A stretch of 60,915 nucleotides of DNA from Streptococcus sanguinis (GTDB lineage: Bacteria > Bacillota > Bacilli > Lactobacillales > Streptococcaceae), in the NCBI RefSeq assembly GCF_003943735.1, contig NZ_RJMV01000013.1:1-60915 (forward strand), read 5' to 3'. Shown in pieces: positions 9,455-20,485 of this stretch. The position numbers and the translations under genes were made by a program. The notes under the pieces were generated by a model. The model had not been told where the DNA came from. It did not search any database and saw only the letters and a program-made list of their open reading frames with translations. Every line of letters begins with the position of its first letter. The first letter of the stretch is position 1.

Positions 9455-11410
9455 TTATTTAATGTGTTTTTCTAAGTCTTCTTGGGCTTTTTTATTGGAT
9501 GCTTCCTTTTCTTTTTCCCATTTCTTAAGAGCCGCTTCATAGTCTTTAGCTGTAACAATATCATTTTGGAGCTCCATGTTCTTAAAGACATAGGCATCTC
9601 CTTTAATTCCGACATAAGAGTAAGACTTGGTAAATGGCACAACCTTCTGAACGACTGGTGAACCACCACCAGAAACACTAGGAATAACAATGGAGCTATC
9701 CGTCAACCAAGCCTGAGCTGCTGCGTACTTGGTGTAACGAGCATCTGTATCTTGTTTTTCTTGATCAGCTTCATCCAGCAAAGCCTTGTATTCATTCAAG
9801 CCAACCTTATTTGCCACATCAGCATTTTTCCCTTTTTCTATACCAATATTATCTGCAGCATCACCTGTTTCAGGGTTAAAGATATTCAGATAAGTTGATG
9901 GATCTTGGTAGTCTGCTGACCAGCCAGACATGTTGAGATCGTAGTCTTTCTGAGCTGCTGTTTCTGCAAAGTAGGCAGAATTATCAAAGTCATCTGTTGA
10001 CATTTGCTGAACATCAATAACGACATTTTCTTGGCCAAGCGCTGATTCGACAGACTGTTTGAAGGAGTTCGTCCGTTGTACCAAAACCTTGTCAGACTGA
10101 TCGACAGGGACGTCAATATGGATTGGGAATTCTACACCTTCAGCTTGCAAGGTTTCTTTTGCCTTGGCAAATTCCGCCTTGGCTTTATCAGCATTGTAGA
10201 TACTATCCTGAGCATCCGCCAGCTTAATGCCATTCCACTCATCTCCATAAGATGAAAGTTGGCTCTCTACTACATCAGAGAAGTCCTTACCGTCCACCTG
10301 CACAAAGCTAGGAGGAACAAGCAAGCTACGGATGAGTTTAGTCGCTCCATCTTTACCATTCATCTGAGCTCCAAAAGATGTCCGGTCAAAGGCAAAGTTA
10401 ATCGCCTGACGGAAGTCTTTATTTTGAATAGCAGCTGTAGTTGATGCCTTTTGAGCATCTGATGTCTTAGACGAATGATTATAAGTCTTACGATTCAGAT
10501 TGAAAGCAAAATAGAAACTAGTTGAATTCTGTGGTGTGTAAATAATATTGTCTTTGTACTGCTTTTCTACAGAAGCATAGTTAGAGCTCGTAGGGTAAAG
10601 CCGTGCTTGAGAATAAGCCCCGTCTGAGAAGTTGCGGATCAAGGATTCCTGATCCGAACCATCAAAATAAGTCAGTTTTATATTTTCAACCTTGACATTG
10701 TCCTTATCCCAATAGTTCTGGTTTTTAGCATATTCAATGACAGACTTAGAAGTGAATGCTTTCAGAACATAAGGTCCGTTATAAAGAATGGAAGAAGGTT
10801 TTACGGTACCAAAATCTTTGCCTTGTGACTTCAAGAAATCCTCATTGATGGGGAACAGAATCCCCATGGTCGTCTTAGAGTTCCAGTAGCTTTCTGGCTG
10901 GTTGAGCGTGTATTCGACCGTGTGGTCATCAACTGCTTTTACTCCAACTGTTGAGAAGTCTTTAGACTCTCCTTTGACATAGGCATCCAAGCCTTTGATA
11001 GAGCTTTGGACGATAGGAAGAGCTTCAGAATTTTCATCTGCCGCGTGCTTCAAACCTGCTACAAAGTCTTGTGCTTTAACCTCTGCATATTCTTCACCAT
11101 CTGATGTGTACCACTTAGCATCTTTACGAAGCTTATAGGTATAGGTCAAACCATCCTTTGAAACAGTCCAGTCTTCCGCAATAGATGGAACCAAATTGCC
11201 GTATTTATCATTTTCTAAAAGGCCGTCCACCAAGTTTGTAATAACATCGGACGTAGTAGCTCGATTTGAATTGACATAGTCCAAAGTATCAGGATCACTC
11301 AAATAGACATAAGAATAGGTATTACTGGCACTAGAGCTTCCACAAGCAGCTAAGATTAGTGTTGACACGACTGTCAGTCCAGTAATGGCCAACCATTTAG
11401 ATTTTTTCAT
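9455..11410 (-). CDS. oligopeptide-binding lipoprotein, AmiA/AliA/AliB family (paralogue 3)
   Basis: Third 651-residue member of the binding-protein triplet. Lipobox LILAAC with Cys23 when translation starts at the ATG at 11410. An upstream in-frame TTG (11428) is rejected because the AAGGAG ribosome binding site lies downstream of it, just before the ATG. It has the same family blocks and the same Lys/Glu-rich C-terminal helix as paralogues 1 and 2. It is separately transcribed, from a promoter at 11442-11469. Its peptide preference cannot be read from sequence. Confidence 0.9.
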   Translation of the reverse strand: MKKSKWLAITGLTVVSTLILAACGSSSASNTYSYVYLSDPDTLDYVNSNRATTSDVITNLVDGLLENDKYGNLVPSIAEDWTVSKDGLTYTYKLRKDAKWYTSDGEEYAEVKAQDFVAGLKHAADENSEALPIVQSSIKGLDAYVKGESKDFSTVGVKAVDDHTVEYTLNQPESYWNSKTTMGILFPINEDFLKSQGKDFGTVKPSSILYNGPYVLKAFTSKSVIEYAKNQNYWDKDNVKVENIKLTYFDGSDQESLIRNFSDGAYSQARLYPTSSNYASVEKQYKDNIIYTPQNSTSFYFAFNLNRKTYNHSSKTSDAQKASTTAAIQNKDFRQAINFAFDRTSFGAQMNGKDGATKLIRSLLVPPSFVQVDGKDFSDVVESQLSSYGDEWNGIKLADAQDSIYNADKAKAEFAKAKETLQAEGVEFPIHIDVPVDQSDKVLVQRTNSFKQSVESALGQENVVIDVQQMSTDDFDNSAYFAETAAQKDYDLNMSGWSADYQDPSTYLNIFNPETGDAADNIGIEKGKNADVANKVGLNEYKALLDEADQEKQDTDARYTKYAAAQAWLTDSSIVIPSVSGGGSPVVQKVVPFTKSYSYVGIKGDAYVFKNMELQNDIVTAKDYEAALKKWEKEKEASNKKAQEDLEKHIK

Positions 11411-11441
11411 GAGCATTCTCCTTCTCAATTTATATTGTATT

Positions 11442-11469
11442 ATTATACAATATTTTTTTATAAAAACAA
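11442..11469 (-). promoter_or_regulatory. promoter of binding protein paralogue 3
   Basis: -10 TATAAT (11442-11447), 16-bp spacer, -35 TTGTTT (11464-11469). The -10 sits in the inverted repeat attgtat-tatt-atacaat (11435-11452), a possible operator. No good CodY box or cre was seen here. Confidence 0.6.
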
Positions 11470-11666
11470 ATGTTTTATGTAGGAAAATAATAATTTTCTA
11501 TTTTTCAGCTTGTATATCTGTATTATTTCAAATATTTTTCTATTTTGTGAGTTTTTCCGAAAGATGCTTTTATAAAAAATCTCTTTAAGGGGATTACCCT
11601 ACTTTTCTCTACATTTATTTTGTAACCTTTTATTATCCTTGATTTATAAAAGAAAAGAGAATTTTA

Positions 11667-11675
11667 TGATACAAT
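11667..11675 (+). promoter_or_regulatory. extended -10 promoter of the dacA-like gene
   Basis: TGA TACAAT, an extended -10 with a TG motif, 27 bp before the start codon. No convincing -35 was found. Confidence 0.5.
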
Positions 11676-11702
11676 GGTTATATCTTGTTTTAGGGGAAAG
11701 AA

Positions 11703-12971
11703 ATGAAACGATTATTCCTATGTTTACTAGTTTTGGTCGGAATGACCGCCAACAAGGTGGCAGCAGATGATTTCAACATTGCCGCTAAAAGTGCAATGGC
11801 TGTGGATGCTACTTCTGGAAAGATTCTCTACGAAAAAGATGCTAATACTCCAATCGAAGTCGGCTCCATCACCAATCTTTTGACCGTCTATCTGGTCTAT
11901 GAAGCCATTGACAGAGGAGACTTGACTGCCGATACTTATGTTGATATTTCAGACTACGCTTACAGTCTGACATCTAATCCAAATATCAGCAATGTCCCTT
12001 TGGAAGCCAAACGTTACAAAGTCAAAGACTTGATTGCCGCTTCCTTGATGTCCAGCTCCAACAGTGCCACGATTGCTTTGGCTGAGAAGGTTGGGGGCAG
12101 CGAAGAAAATTTCGTCCAAATGATGAAGGCTAAGCTTAAAGAATGGGGTATCAAAGATGCTACTATTGTGAACTCCACAGGGCTGAATACTCTTCTTCTG
12201 GAATACGCAACTGAAGAAACAGACTATACTGCCTCAGCTAGCACAGCTAAAAAAAGCAAGGACACTGAAAACAAATTCAGCGCCTACGACTTGGCTGTTA
12301 TCAGCCGGCATCTGATTATGGACTTCCCTCAAGTGACAGAGATCACTTCCAAGTCCACAGCCAAAATTGCGGGGACGAGTCTGGAAAATTATAACTTCAT
12401 GCTGGAAAACCAGTCCAACTTCCGCTCAGGTGTGGACGGACTCAAAGCCGGCAGTTCGGAGAAGGGAGGCTCTTCCTTTGTTGCAACGACTACTGAGAAT
12501 GGCATCCGCATGATTACAGTTGTGCTAGACGTTGAGCAAACTGACGGAGACCCTTACGCACGCTTTGTAGCCACAGCGTCTTTGATGAACTATGTTTCGC
12601 AAAACTTCACCCAGACGACCATTGTGGCCGAGGGTGAAGCCTACAATAAAAGCCATTCAACCGTTATTGACGGCAAACAAAAGACCGTGCCAGCCGTTGC
12701 CAGCAAGGATTTTACCATCATTGAACGCATCGCCAATCAGGCGGAACACAAAGTAGAATTCTCCACCAACGAAAAAGGCTTCCAAGCTCCACTGAAAAAA
12801 AATACTGAGCTCGGAACCTTGACCTATAATGACCCTGAGCCAATCGGCCAAGGCTATCTGGAAAACAAAGCACCTTCTGTCACAATGGTAGCCGGCCAAG
12901 AGGTGGAAAAAAGTATCTTCTTCAAGGTCTGGTGGAATGACTTCGTCCGCTATGTCAACGAGAAATTATAA
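11703..12971 (+). CDS. DacA/PBP3-like D-Ala-D-Ala carboxypeptidase homologue with degenerate active site
   Basis: 422 residues: Sec signal peptide (about 1-21), peptidase S11 domain, PBP5-type C-terminal domain and a C-terminal amphipathic anchor helix, as in pneumococcal PBP3/DacA. Gene position beside the suf operon is also that of dacA in S. pneumoniae. The catalytic motifs differ. SxxK reads S55-I-T-N58 (AAT codon, 11874-11876), so the general-base lysine is missing. KTG reads K248-A249-G250. Only SxN (S118-S119-N120) is intact. Relative to the pneumococcal protein as remembered, the loop at about 162-190 also looks divergent. The reading frame is open and the terminator is good, so it is expressed but probably not a working carboxypeptidase. 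It may be a pseudoenzyme or a penicillin-binding scaffold. Confidence 0.85.
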   Translation: MKRLFLCLLVLVGMTANKVAADDFNIAAKSAMAVDATSGKILYEKDANTPIEVGSITNLLTVYLVYEAIDRGDLTADTYVDISDYAYSLTSNPNISNVPLEAKRYKVKDLIAASLMSSSNSATIALAEKVGGSEENFVQMMKAKLKEWGIKDATIVNSTGLNTLLLEYATEETDYTASASTAKKSKDTENKFSAYDLAVISRHLIMDFPQVTEITSKSTAKIAGTSLENYNFMLENQSNFRSGVDGLKAGSSEKGGSSFVATTTENGIRMITVVLDVEQTDGDPYARFVATASLMNYVSQNFTQTTIVAEGEAYNKSHSTVIDGKQKTVPAVASKDFTIIERIANQAEHKVEFSTNEKGFQAPLKKNTELGTLTYNDPEPIGQGYLENKAPSVTMVAGQEVEKSIFFKVWWNDFVRYVNEKL

Positions 12972-12977
12972 AAAAAG

Positions 12978-13006
12978 CCGCGAATCAAATGATTCGCGGT
13001 TGTTTT
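12978..13006. terminator. bidirectional terminator between dacA-like gene and sufB
   Basis: 10-bp perfect stem ccgcgaatca/tgattcgcgg with Ts after it on the plus strand and a run of As before it (Ts on the minus strand, 12970-12976). It serves both converging transcripts. Confidence 0.9.
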
Positions 13007-13109
13007 GTATGTTTTGTAAATGTTGGACTAGAACTAGTAAACTTCTTTGAATATTAACTCGCAATGCGGTTCTTTAAGCAGTGATTTAAAGTTTCGCCTA
13101 GACAAAGCT

Positions 13110-14522
13110 TTATCCAACTGATCCTTCCATTTCATAGCTAATCAAGCGGTTAAGCTCAACAGCATACTCCATAGGCAGTTCTTTGGTGAATGGCTCGACA
13201 AAGCCCATGACAATCATTTCGGTTGCTTCGGATTCAGACAAGCCACGGCTCATAAGATAGTAGAGCTGCTCTTCGGAAATCTTAGAAACCTTGGCCTCAT
13301 GCTCCAGAGCCACTTGAGAGTTATGAATTTCATTAAAAGGAATGGTATCTGACGCCGAAATATCATCCATGATAATCGTATCACACTCAATATGGCTGAC
13401 AGATTTCTGTGAATTCTTTCCAAAGGTCACTTGACCGCGGTAGTCCACTTTACCTCCGCCCTTAGCAATAGACTTAGACACGATAGATGAGCTGGTATGC
13501 GGAGCATTATGAATCATCTTAGCACCTGTATCTTGGTGCTGATTGGTATTAGCAAAGGCAATAGACAACATTGTTCCACGCGCTCCAGGTCCGTCCAGAT
13601 AGACAGACGGATATTTCATAGTCGTTTTCGCACCAAGGTTCCCGTCAATCCACTCAACTGTCGCATCTTTCATAGCCCGCGCCCGCTTGGTCACGAGGTT
13701 GTAGACATTATCGGACCAGTTTTGAATAGTGGTGTAGCGCATATAGGCACCATCGAGGGCAAAAATTTCAACAATCGCCGCATGCAAGCTATTGCTAGAA
13801 TAAGTCGGAGCAGTACATCCTTCTACATAATGGACGCTAGCGCCCTCATCGACAATAATCAAAGTCCGCTCAAATTGACCAGAATTTTCATTGTTAATCC
13901 GGAAATAAGTCTGCAAGGGAACATCTACCTTGACGCCTTTTGGTACATAGATAAAGGTACCACCAGACCAGACCGCGGAGTTGAGAGCTGCTAGCTTGTT
14001 ATCTGTCGGAGGGACCAGCTTAGCAAAATACTGTTTGAAGAGCTCTGGGTATTCCTTAAGAGCTGAGTCGGTATCCGTAAAGACAATGCCAAGCTTTTGA
14101 AACTCTTCTTTCATATTGTGATACACAACTTCTGATTCATACTGGGCCGCCGCACCAGCCAGGTAAGCTCGCTCTGCTTCTGGGATCCCAATCTTCTCAA
14201 AGGTTTCCTTAATCTTCTCAGGCACTTCATCCCAGCTTCTAGCTGGCTTATCAGAGGCCTTTTGGTAATAAATCAAGTCATCAAAATTAATTTCTGACAA
14301 ATCCGGCCCCCAAGTCTGCATCGGCATCTTCTTGAAAGCCTCGTAGGATTTGAGGCGGAAATCCAGCATCCACTCTGGTTCATCCTTGGCTGCAGAAAGC
14401 TCACGAATGACCGCTTCATTCAGCCCTTTCCCTGTCGAGAGAACAGGTTCAACATCGTCGTGGAAACCAAACTTGTATTCACCGAGATCAATCGGTTTTG
14501 GTTCTACTCTTTCTTCTGACAT
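13110..14522 (-). CDS. sufB: Fe-S cluster scaffold SufB
   Basis: 470-residue core scaffold of the SUF Fe-S assembly system, working with SufC and SufD. Full length and well conserved, with the beta-helix region (about 180-440) ending in the [18 protein letters not shown] block shared with SufD. It is the last gene of sufCDSUB, 17 bp after sufU. It ends about 100 bp before a bidirectional terminator. Confidence 0.97.
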   Translation of the reverse strand: MSEERVEPKPIDLGEYKFGFHDDVEPVLSTGKGLNEAVIRELSAAKDEPEWMLDFRLKSYEAFKKMPMQTWGPDLSEINFDDLIYYQKASDKPARSWDEVPEKIKETFEKIGIPEAERAYLAGAAAQYESEVVYHNMKEEFQKLGIVFTDTDSALKEYPELFKQYFAKLVPPTDNKLAALNSAVWSGGTFIYVPKGVKVDVPLQTYFRINNENSGQFERTLIIVDEGASVHYVEGCTAPTYSSNSLHAAIVEIFALDGAYMRYTTIQNWSDNVYNLVTKRARAMKDATVEWIDGNLGAKTTMKYPSVYLDGPGARGTMLSIAFANTNQHQDTGAKMIHNAPHTSSSIVSKSIAKGGGKVDYRGQVTFGKNSQKSVSHIECDTIIMDDISASDTIPFNEIHNSQVALEHEAKVSKISEEQLYYLMSRGLSESEATEMIVMGFVEPFTKELPMEYAVELNRLISYEMEGSVG

Positions 14523-14539
14523 AATTTCCTTTCACATTC

Positions 14540-16208
<1,669 letters not shown>

Positions 16209-16236
16209 CTACTTACACGGGACAAGGCCCAGCTTT

Positions 16237-17499
16237 TTATCTTTTTGCGAGAATAATATCGATATTTTCAATCATTTCATCACGGACTTCCTTAACAGGG
16301 ATTTCTACTATCACTGACCCTAAGAAGCCGCGCACGACCAAGCGTTCAGCCGTCGCCTTATCAAGACCCCGACTCATGAGGTAGTACATATCTTCTGGAT
16401 CCACCTGACCGATAGAAGCTGCGTGACCAGCTGTCACATCGTTTTCATCAATCAAGAGGATGGGGTTAGCATCTGAGCGCGCTTGATCAGACAGCATGAG
16501 AACTCGGCTTTCCTGCTGAGCATCTGCTCCCTTAGCCCCTTTGATAATATGACCGATACCATTGAAGGTCAAGGTTCCTTTTTCCAGGATAACCCCGTGC
16601 TGCAGGATGTTTCCGATAGAGTTGCGGCCATAGTTAGTTACGCGGGTATCAATCCCCTGAACCTGCTTACCGCTTGAAAGAGCCACCACTTTCATATCCG
16701 CATGGCTCCCCTTGCCATAGAGGTCGCTATCAAAGTCAGCCACGACATTGCCTTCGTTCATAACGCCGATAGCCCAGTCAATCATAGCATCGTTGTCCAG
16801 CTTGCCACGGCGACTGATATAAGCCGTTACATTTTCGCCCAAGCGGTCAATAGCTGAAAACTTAATCTGAGCTCCAGCCTGAGCAATAACTTCGACAGTG
16901 ATATTGGCTGTTACTGGGACAGAGCCCTCGCCGTAAGTTTCTAAGCGTTCCAAGTAGTTAACCTTGGAATGCTTGCCTGCGATAATCAAAATATGCTTGT
17001 TAAATGGAACATCGCTTTCACCGTCCTGATAAAAAATTCCTTCAATTGGCTGGTCAATCTCAACATTGTCCGGCACATAAAGAACGGCACCGCTGTTGAA
17101 ATAGGCAGTGTGGTAAGCTGCCAATTTGTCCTCGTCGTACTTGACCGCAGACATAAAATGCTTCTCTACCAGCTCTGGAATCTCTTCTAAGGCAGTGTGG
17201 AAATCAGTGAAAACCACACCTTGTGCTGCCAAGTCAGCTGGCAATTGCTCCAGAACAGTATGAGTTCCCAACTGAACAAGCTTGAGATTGTCATCTAGGG
17301 CTGTAAAGTCTGGAACACTTGTCAGCGGCTCACTCTCTGAAATACGGCCGTCACCCAGATTCCAACGGTGAAATTTAACCCGCTCAATACGCGGCAATTC
17401 TAACTGGTCAATCTTATCAAAGGCCTGCTGGCGCAGTTGAAAGAGCCAATCTGGCTCTGCATGTAGCTGTGAAAATTCTTGAATCAATTCTTTAGTCAT
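16237..17499 (-). CDS. sufD: Fe-S assembly protein SufD
   Basis: 420-residue SufB paralogue and part of the SufBCD scaffold. The C-terminal block [21 protein letters not shown] aligns with the equivalent block of SufB, while the N-terminus is shorter and divergent. It follows sufC by 41 bp. Confidence 0.95.
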   Translation of the reverse strand: MTKELIQEFSQLHAEPDWLFQLRQQAFDKIDQLELPRIERVKFHRWNLGDGRISESEPLTSVPDFTALDDNLKLVQLGTHTVLEQLPADLAAQGVVFTDFHTALEEIPELVEKHFMSAVKYDEDKLAAYHTAYFNSGAVLYVPDNVEIDQPIEGIFYQDGESDVPFNKHILIIAGKHSKVNYLERLETYGEGSVPVTANITVEVIAQAGAQIKFSAIDRLGENVTAYISRRGKLDNDAMIDWAIGVMNEGNVVADFDSDLYGKGSHADMKVVALSSGKQVQGIDTRVTNYGRNSIGNILQHGVILEKGTLTFNGIGHIIKGAKGADAQQESRVLMLSDQARSDANPILLIDENDVTAGHAASIGQVDPEDMYYLMSRGLDKATAERLVVRGFLGSVIVEIPVKEVRDEMIENIDIILAKR

Positions 17500-17540
17500 G
17501 TCATTCTCCTATCTTTTATCAAAGTCAAAAGAATGTTTGA

Positions 17541-18311
17541 CTAGGCTTCTTCGGTATAGGTGAAGCCCAACTCTTCAGCCAATTTAGCATAGCCTTCTTT
17601 CTCCAAGCGGACTGCCAATTCTGGGCCGCCAGAAAGAACGACTTTACCATCCATCATGACATGAACCACATCTGGAGTGATGTAGTTAAGCAAACGTTGG
17701 TAGTGAGTGATAATCATAGCACCAAAGCCTTCACCACGCATAGCATTAACCCCTTTGGACACAACCTTAAGAGCATCGATATCCAGACCTGAGTCAATCT
17801 CATCCAAGAGTGCAAAAGTCGGCTCAAGCATGAGCAACTGCAGGATTTCATTGCGTTTCTTTTCACCACCGGAGAAACCTTCATTAAGGTAGCGCTCAGC
17901 CATTTCTTCTTTCATGTTGAGCAGTTCCATCTTTTCATCCAACTTCATGATAAAGTCGCGGACGGAGATTTTTTCCTCGTCTTCTTTGCCAGCATTCATG
18001 GCAGCACGGAGAAACTCTGCATTAGTAATGCCAGGAATTTCACTAGGGTATTGCATAGCCAGGAAGAGTCCCATGCGAGCACGCTCATCCACTTCCAACT
18101 CCAAGATATTGACTCCATCAAAAAGCACCTCTCCTTGAGTCACTTCGTAGTTAGGATTGCCCATGATGGCTGCAGACAAGGTGGACTTCCCTGTTCCATT
18201 TGGGCCCATAATGGCTGCAACCTCTCCCGTTTTCAGAGTGAGATTCACCCCTTTGAGAATTTTTTTTCCTTCGATTTCGACATGAAGATCTTTGATTTCT
18301 AAGACAGACAT
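17541..18311 (-). CDS. sufC: Fe-S assembly ATPase SufC
   Basis: 256-residue soluble ABC-type ATPase that drives the SufB-SufD scaffold. Walker A GPNGTGKST (36-44), signature FSGGEKKRNEI, Walker B with LLDEIDSGLD. The D-E-I-D form and the absence of any permease partner are typical of SufC. First gene of the suf operon. Confidence 0.97.
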   Translation of the reverse strand: MSVLEIKDLHVEIEGKKILKGVNLTLKTGEVAAIMGPNGTGKSTLSAAIMGNPNYEVTQGEVLFDGVNILELEVDERARMGLFLAMQYPSEIPGITNAEFLRAAMNAGKEDEEKISVRDFIMKLDEKMELLNMKEEMAERYLNEGFSGGEKKRNEILQLLMLEPTFALLDEIDSGLDIDALKVVSKGVNAMRGEGFGAMIITHYQRLLNYITPDVVHVMMDGKVVLSGGPELAVRLEKEGYAKLAEELGFTYTEEA

Positions 18312-18350
18312 TTCTTTTTCCTTTCTTTGCTTAGCTGATTTACATACTTT

Positions 18351-18359
18351 AGTATACCA
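18351..18359 (-). promoter_or_regulatory. suf operon promoter (extended -10)
   Basis: The minus strand reads TGG TATACT, an extended -10 directly at the end of the T-run of the rgpG terminator. No clear -35. Transcription would begin about 40 bp before sufC. Confidence 0.5.
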
Positions 18360-18380
18360 AAAAAAAGCCCAAAAGGCTTT
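18359..18380 (-). terminator. rgpG terminator
   Basis: Stem aaagcc/ggcttt (18364-18380) followed by Ts on the minus strand. Confidence 0.75.
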
Positions 18381-18400
18381 TATTTTGTTTAGAGCTATTC

Positions 18401-19567
18401 TTATTTATTCCTCTTTTGACGCCATTTCCGCCGAACTTCCTCACGGTAGGAGGAGTTCCCAATAAAGCGGAGAATATTGAGCAAAGGAGTACGATTAGGC
18501 CCCAAAACTCCGACCAGCTCAGCAAAGAGCTCAACACCCAGAAGTAAGCCTATCATCAAGAGCACGCCACCAATTCGACTGGAAACATTCAACAAGAGAG
18601 AAATCATGGCAAAGACCAGTGAAATCCCATAGATAACCAACACTGTTCCTCGATGAGTCAATCCCAAGGATAAGAGTCTGTGATGAAGATGATGCTTGTC
18701 AGGCGTGTAGAATTTCTGACCAGATAGAGTACGGCGGATAATCGCCAGAAAAGTATCCGTAATCGGCACTCCTAAGATAATCATAGGCGTCACCACCGCA
18801 ACAGCCGTCGCATTTTTCAATCCTTGCAAGGACAGAACAGCAATCATAAAGCCGATGAAGAGAGCCCCCGTATCACCAAGATAGATGATAGCTGGGTGGT
18901 AATTGTAAGGGAAAAAACCCGCAATTGACAAGACCAAGACGAAAATAGTCAGGGTCAGAAAGAGATTGTGTTGGGGCAAAAAGAAGTAAGAAACAATCCC
19001 CATCGTCACCAAGGAGATGATGGACACCCCACTCACCAGACCATCCAAACCGTCAATCAAATTAACCGCATTGGTGATGGAAATAATCCACACCACTGTC
19101 AAAATATAGGATAGCCAAGGCTCAAAATGCAGGAAAGGTCCGCCAAAAGGAATCTTAAAATCATCCAATCGGAAATCTGTCAGCCACCAGATTAGACTGG
19201 CTGCTAGAACAATTCCCCCCATTTTCAGCAGAGGCGATAGTTCTTTGATATCATCAACCAGCCCTGTAAAGGCAATAATCAAACCACCTAGAACGACCGG
19301 CCAAACATAATCAAAATAGGTCTGTCCAAAAAAATCTACAGCAACAATTTGCGGCATCAAGAGCAGAGTAGAGATAGAAAAGGCCGCTACAATCGCCAAC
19401 CCGCCACTGCTAGGCATGGGCTTTTTATTGATGCGGCGAGCATTGGGATAATCTACCGCACCAATCTTAAAGGCTAAGAGCCGAACTAAGGGCGTCAGAA
19501 TCACCCCGATAAAAAAAGTTCCCAGCAATACCAAGATAAACTTTAACGGAAAAGTAATCATAGGCAT
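18401..19567 (-). CDS. rgpG: undecaprenyl-phosphate GlcNAc-1-phosphate transferase (RgpG/TagO type)
   Basis: Integral membrane enzyme of 388 residues that loads a sugar-1-phosphate onto undecaprenyl phosphate, the first step of rhamnan or teichoic acid-type wall polymer synthesis. Family motifs are present: NLIDGLDGLVSG, YLGDTGALFIGF and the His-rich loop PDKHHLHHRLLSLG. About 11 membrane helices. The gene overlaps mecA by 10 bp. The mecA-rgpG-suf order is that of S. mutans. A start two codons downstream (19561) is equally possible. Confidence 0.92.
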   Translation of the reverse strand: MPMITFPLKFILVLLGTFFIGVILTPLVRLLAFKIGAVDYPNARRINKKPMPSSGGLAIVAAFSISTLLLMPQIVAVDFFGQTYFDYVWPVVLGGLIIAFTGLVDDIKELSPLLKMGGIVLAASLIWWLTDFRLDDFKIPFGGPFLHFEPWLSYILTVVWIISITNAVNLIDGLDGLVSGVSIISLVTMGIVSYFFLPQHNLFLTLTIFVLVLSIAGFFPYNYHPAIIYLGDTGALFIGFMIAVLSLQGLKNATAVAVVTPMIILGVPITDTFLAIIRRTLSGQKFYTPDKHHLHHRLLSLGLTHRGTVLVIYGISLVFAMISLLLNVSSRIGGVLLMIGLLLGVELFAELVGVLGPNRTPLLNILRFIGNSSYREEVRRKWRQKRNK

Positions 19568-20310
19568 TCAACCTTCTGCAGGCCGGAGACGGCATCTGTC
19601 ACCAAAAGAAGATGACCGTGCTCCTGCAGCACTGCCCGAGTGATATCTGAATCATCTGCGAATTCACGCATCTTAGCCAAAAGCCAAGCTGGATAGCGTT
19701 CTGGGAATCCTTCAACGTCTACCAAAATCGTCAAATAATAAGCTGAATCATACTTATAAAGCTCTGATAGGTCGATCTTATAGTCCACCGTCTGAGCAAA
19801 GGCCGCAGCAGCCTTAATATCTTCAAAACGCAGGATATAGTAAATATAGCGCTCTGCATTTTCCGCCGACTGCTCATCAGCCGCCTCCTGAGAGAGCTGT
19901 TCCCCTTCCTCAGCTTCTGCCGTTTCCAAAGATTGGACTGCTTCTATGTCTTCCTTACTCTTTTCAAAAATGCTCTTTTCCAATGTCTTGAGGAATTCAT
20001 CTGGAGACATATGAGACAGCTCATCCATGTCTGGCAAATCTGCCAAATCCTCAAAACTCAGATTCTTATCCAACTTAGACTTGGTAACAAAAACATCCAC
20101 CTTATCTGGCTTAGGCGTCACACGGAAGCTCAGCATACCGCTGTCCAAAAAATTATCCGGCATTTCCAACTCATCTAAGATGGTATAGAAAAATTCTTCC
20201 GTCTTTTCTTGGGGAACCAAGAAATCGGCCATTTCCATGCCGCGCTCTTCCAAATCTTCCAGCTGAATCGTGATTTTTATTGTCGAATCACTAATCTGTT
20301 TCATTTCCAT
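19558..20310 (-). CDS. mecA: adaptor protein MecA
   Basis: 250-residue adaptor that brings targets such as competence regulators to the ClpC(P) protease. The N-terminal substrate-binding part (about 1-80) and the C-terminal ClpC-binding part (about 150-250) are separated by an acidic, Gln/Ala-rich linker. It is cotranscribed with rgpG, and its own promoter lies at 20341-20369. Confidence 0.95.
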   Translation of the reverse strand: MEMKQISDSTIKITIQLEDLEERGMEMADFLVPQEKTEEFFYTILDELEMPDNFLDSGMLSFRVTPKPDKVDVFVTKSKLDKNLSFEDLADLPDMDELSHMSPDEFLKTLEKSIFEKSKEDIEAVQSLETAEAEEGEQLSQEAADEQSAENAERYIYYILRFEDIKAAAAFAQTVDYKIDLSELYKYDSAYYLTILVDVEGFPERYPAWLLAKMREFADDSDITRAVLQEHGHLLLVTDAVSGLQKVECL

Positions 20311-20340
20311 ATCTCTACCTCATACACTTCTAGTCCTACT

Positions 20341-20369
20341 ATTATACTAAAAAATCCCCCGTATTTCAA
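20341..20369 (-). promoter_or_regulatory. mecA-rgpG promoter
   Basis: -35 TTGAAA (20364-20369), 17-bp spacer, -10 TATAAT (20341-20346). Confidence 0.8.
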
Positions 20370-20405
20370 AAAATAGCTAGTATTGCTCTGAAAATGGAAG
20401 TTGCA

Positions 20406-20437
20406 AGAAAAAAGCTCTCAGAAAATTCCGAGAGCTT
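20406..20437 (-). terminator. uppP terminator
   Basis: 8-bp stem aagctctc/gagagctt with a 10-nt loop, then Ts on the minus strand. Confidence 0.85.
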
Positions 20438-20485
20438 ATTATTTCACTACATGAGATAGTCAAGGAAACATTAAAATTTCCCCTT

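Noticed and set aside
13497..13994. 165-codon open frame on the plus strand inside sufB
   Set aside because: Antisense to a well-conserved gene, no ribosome binding site or promoter, protein without a recognisable domain.
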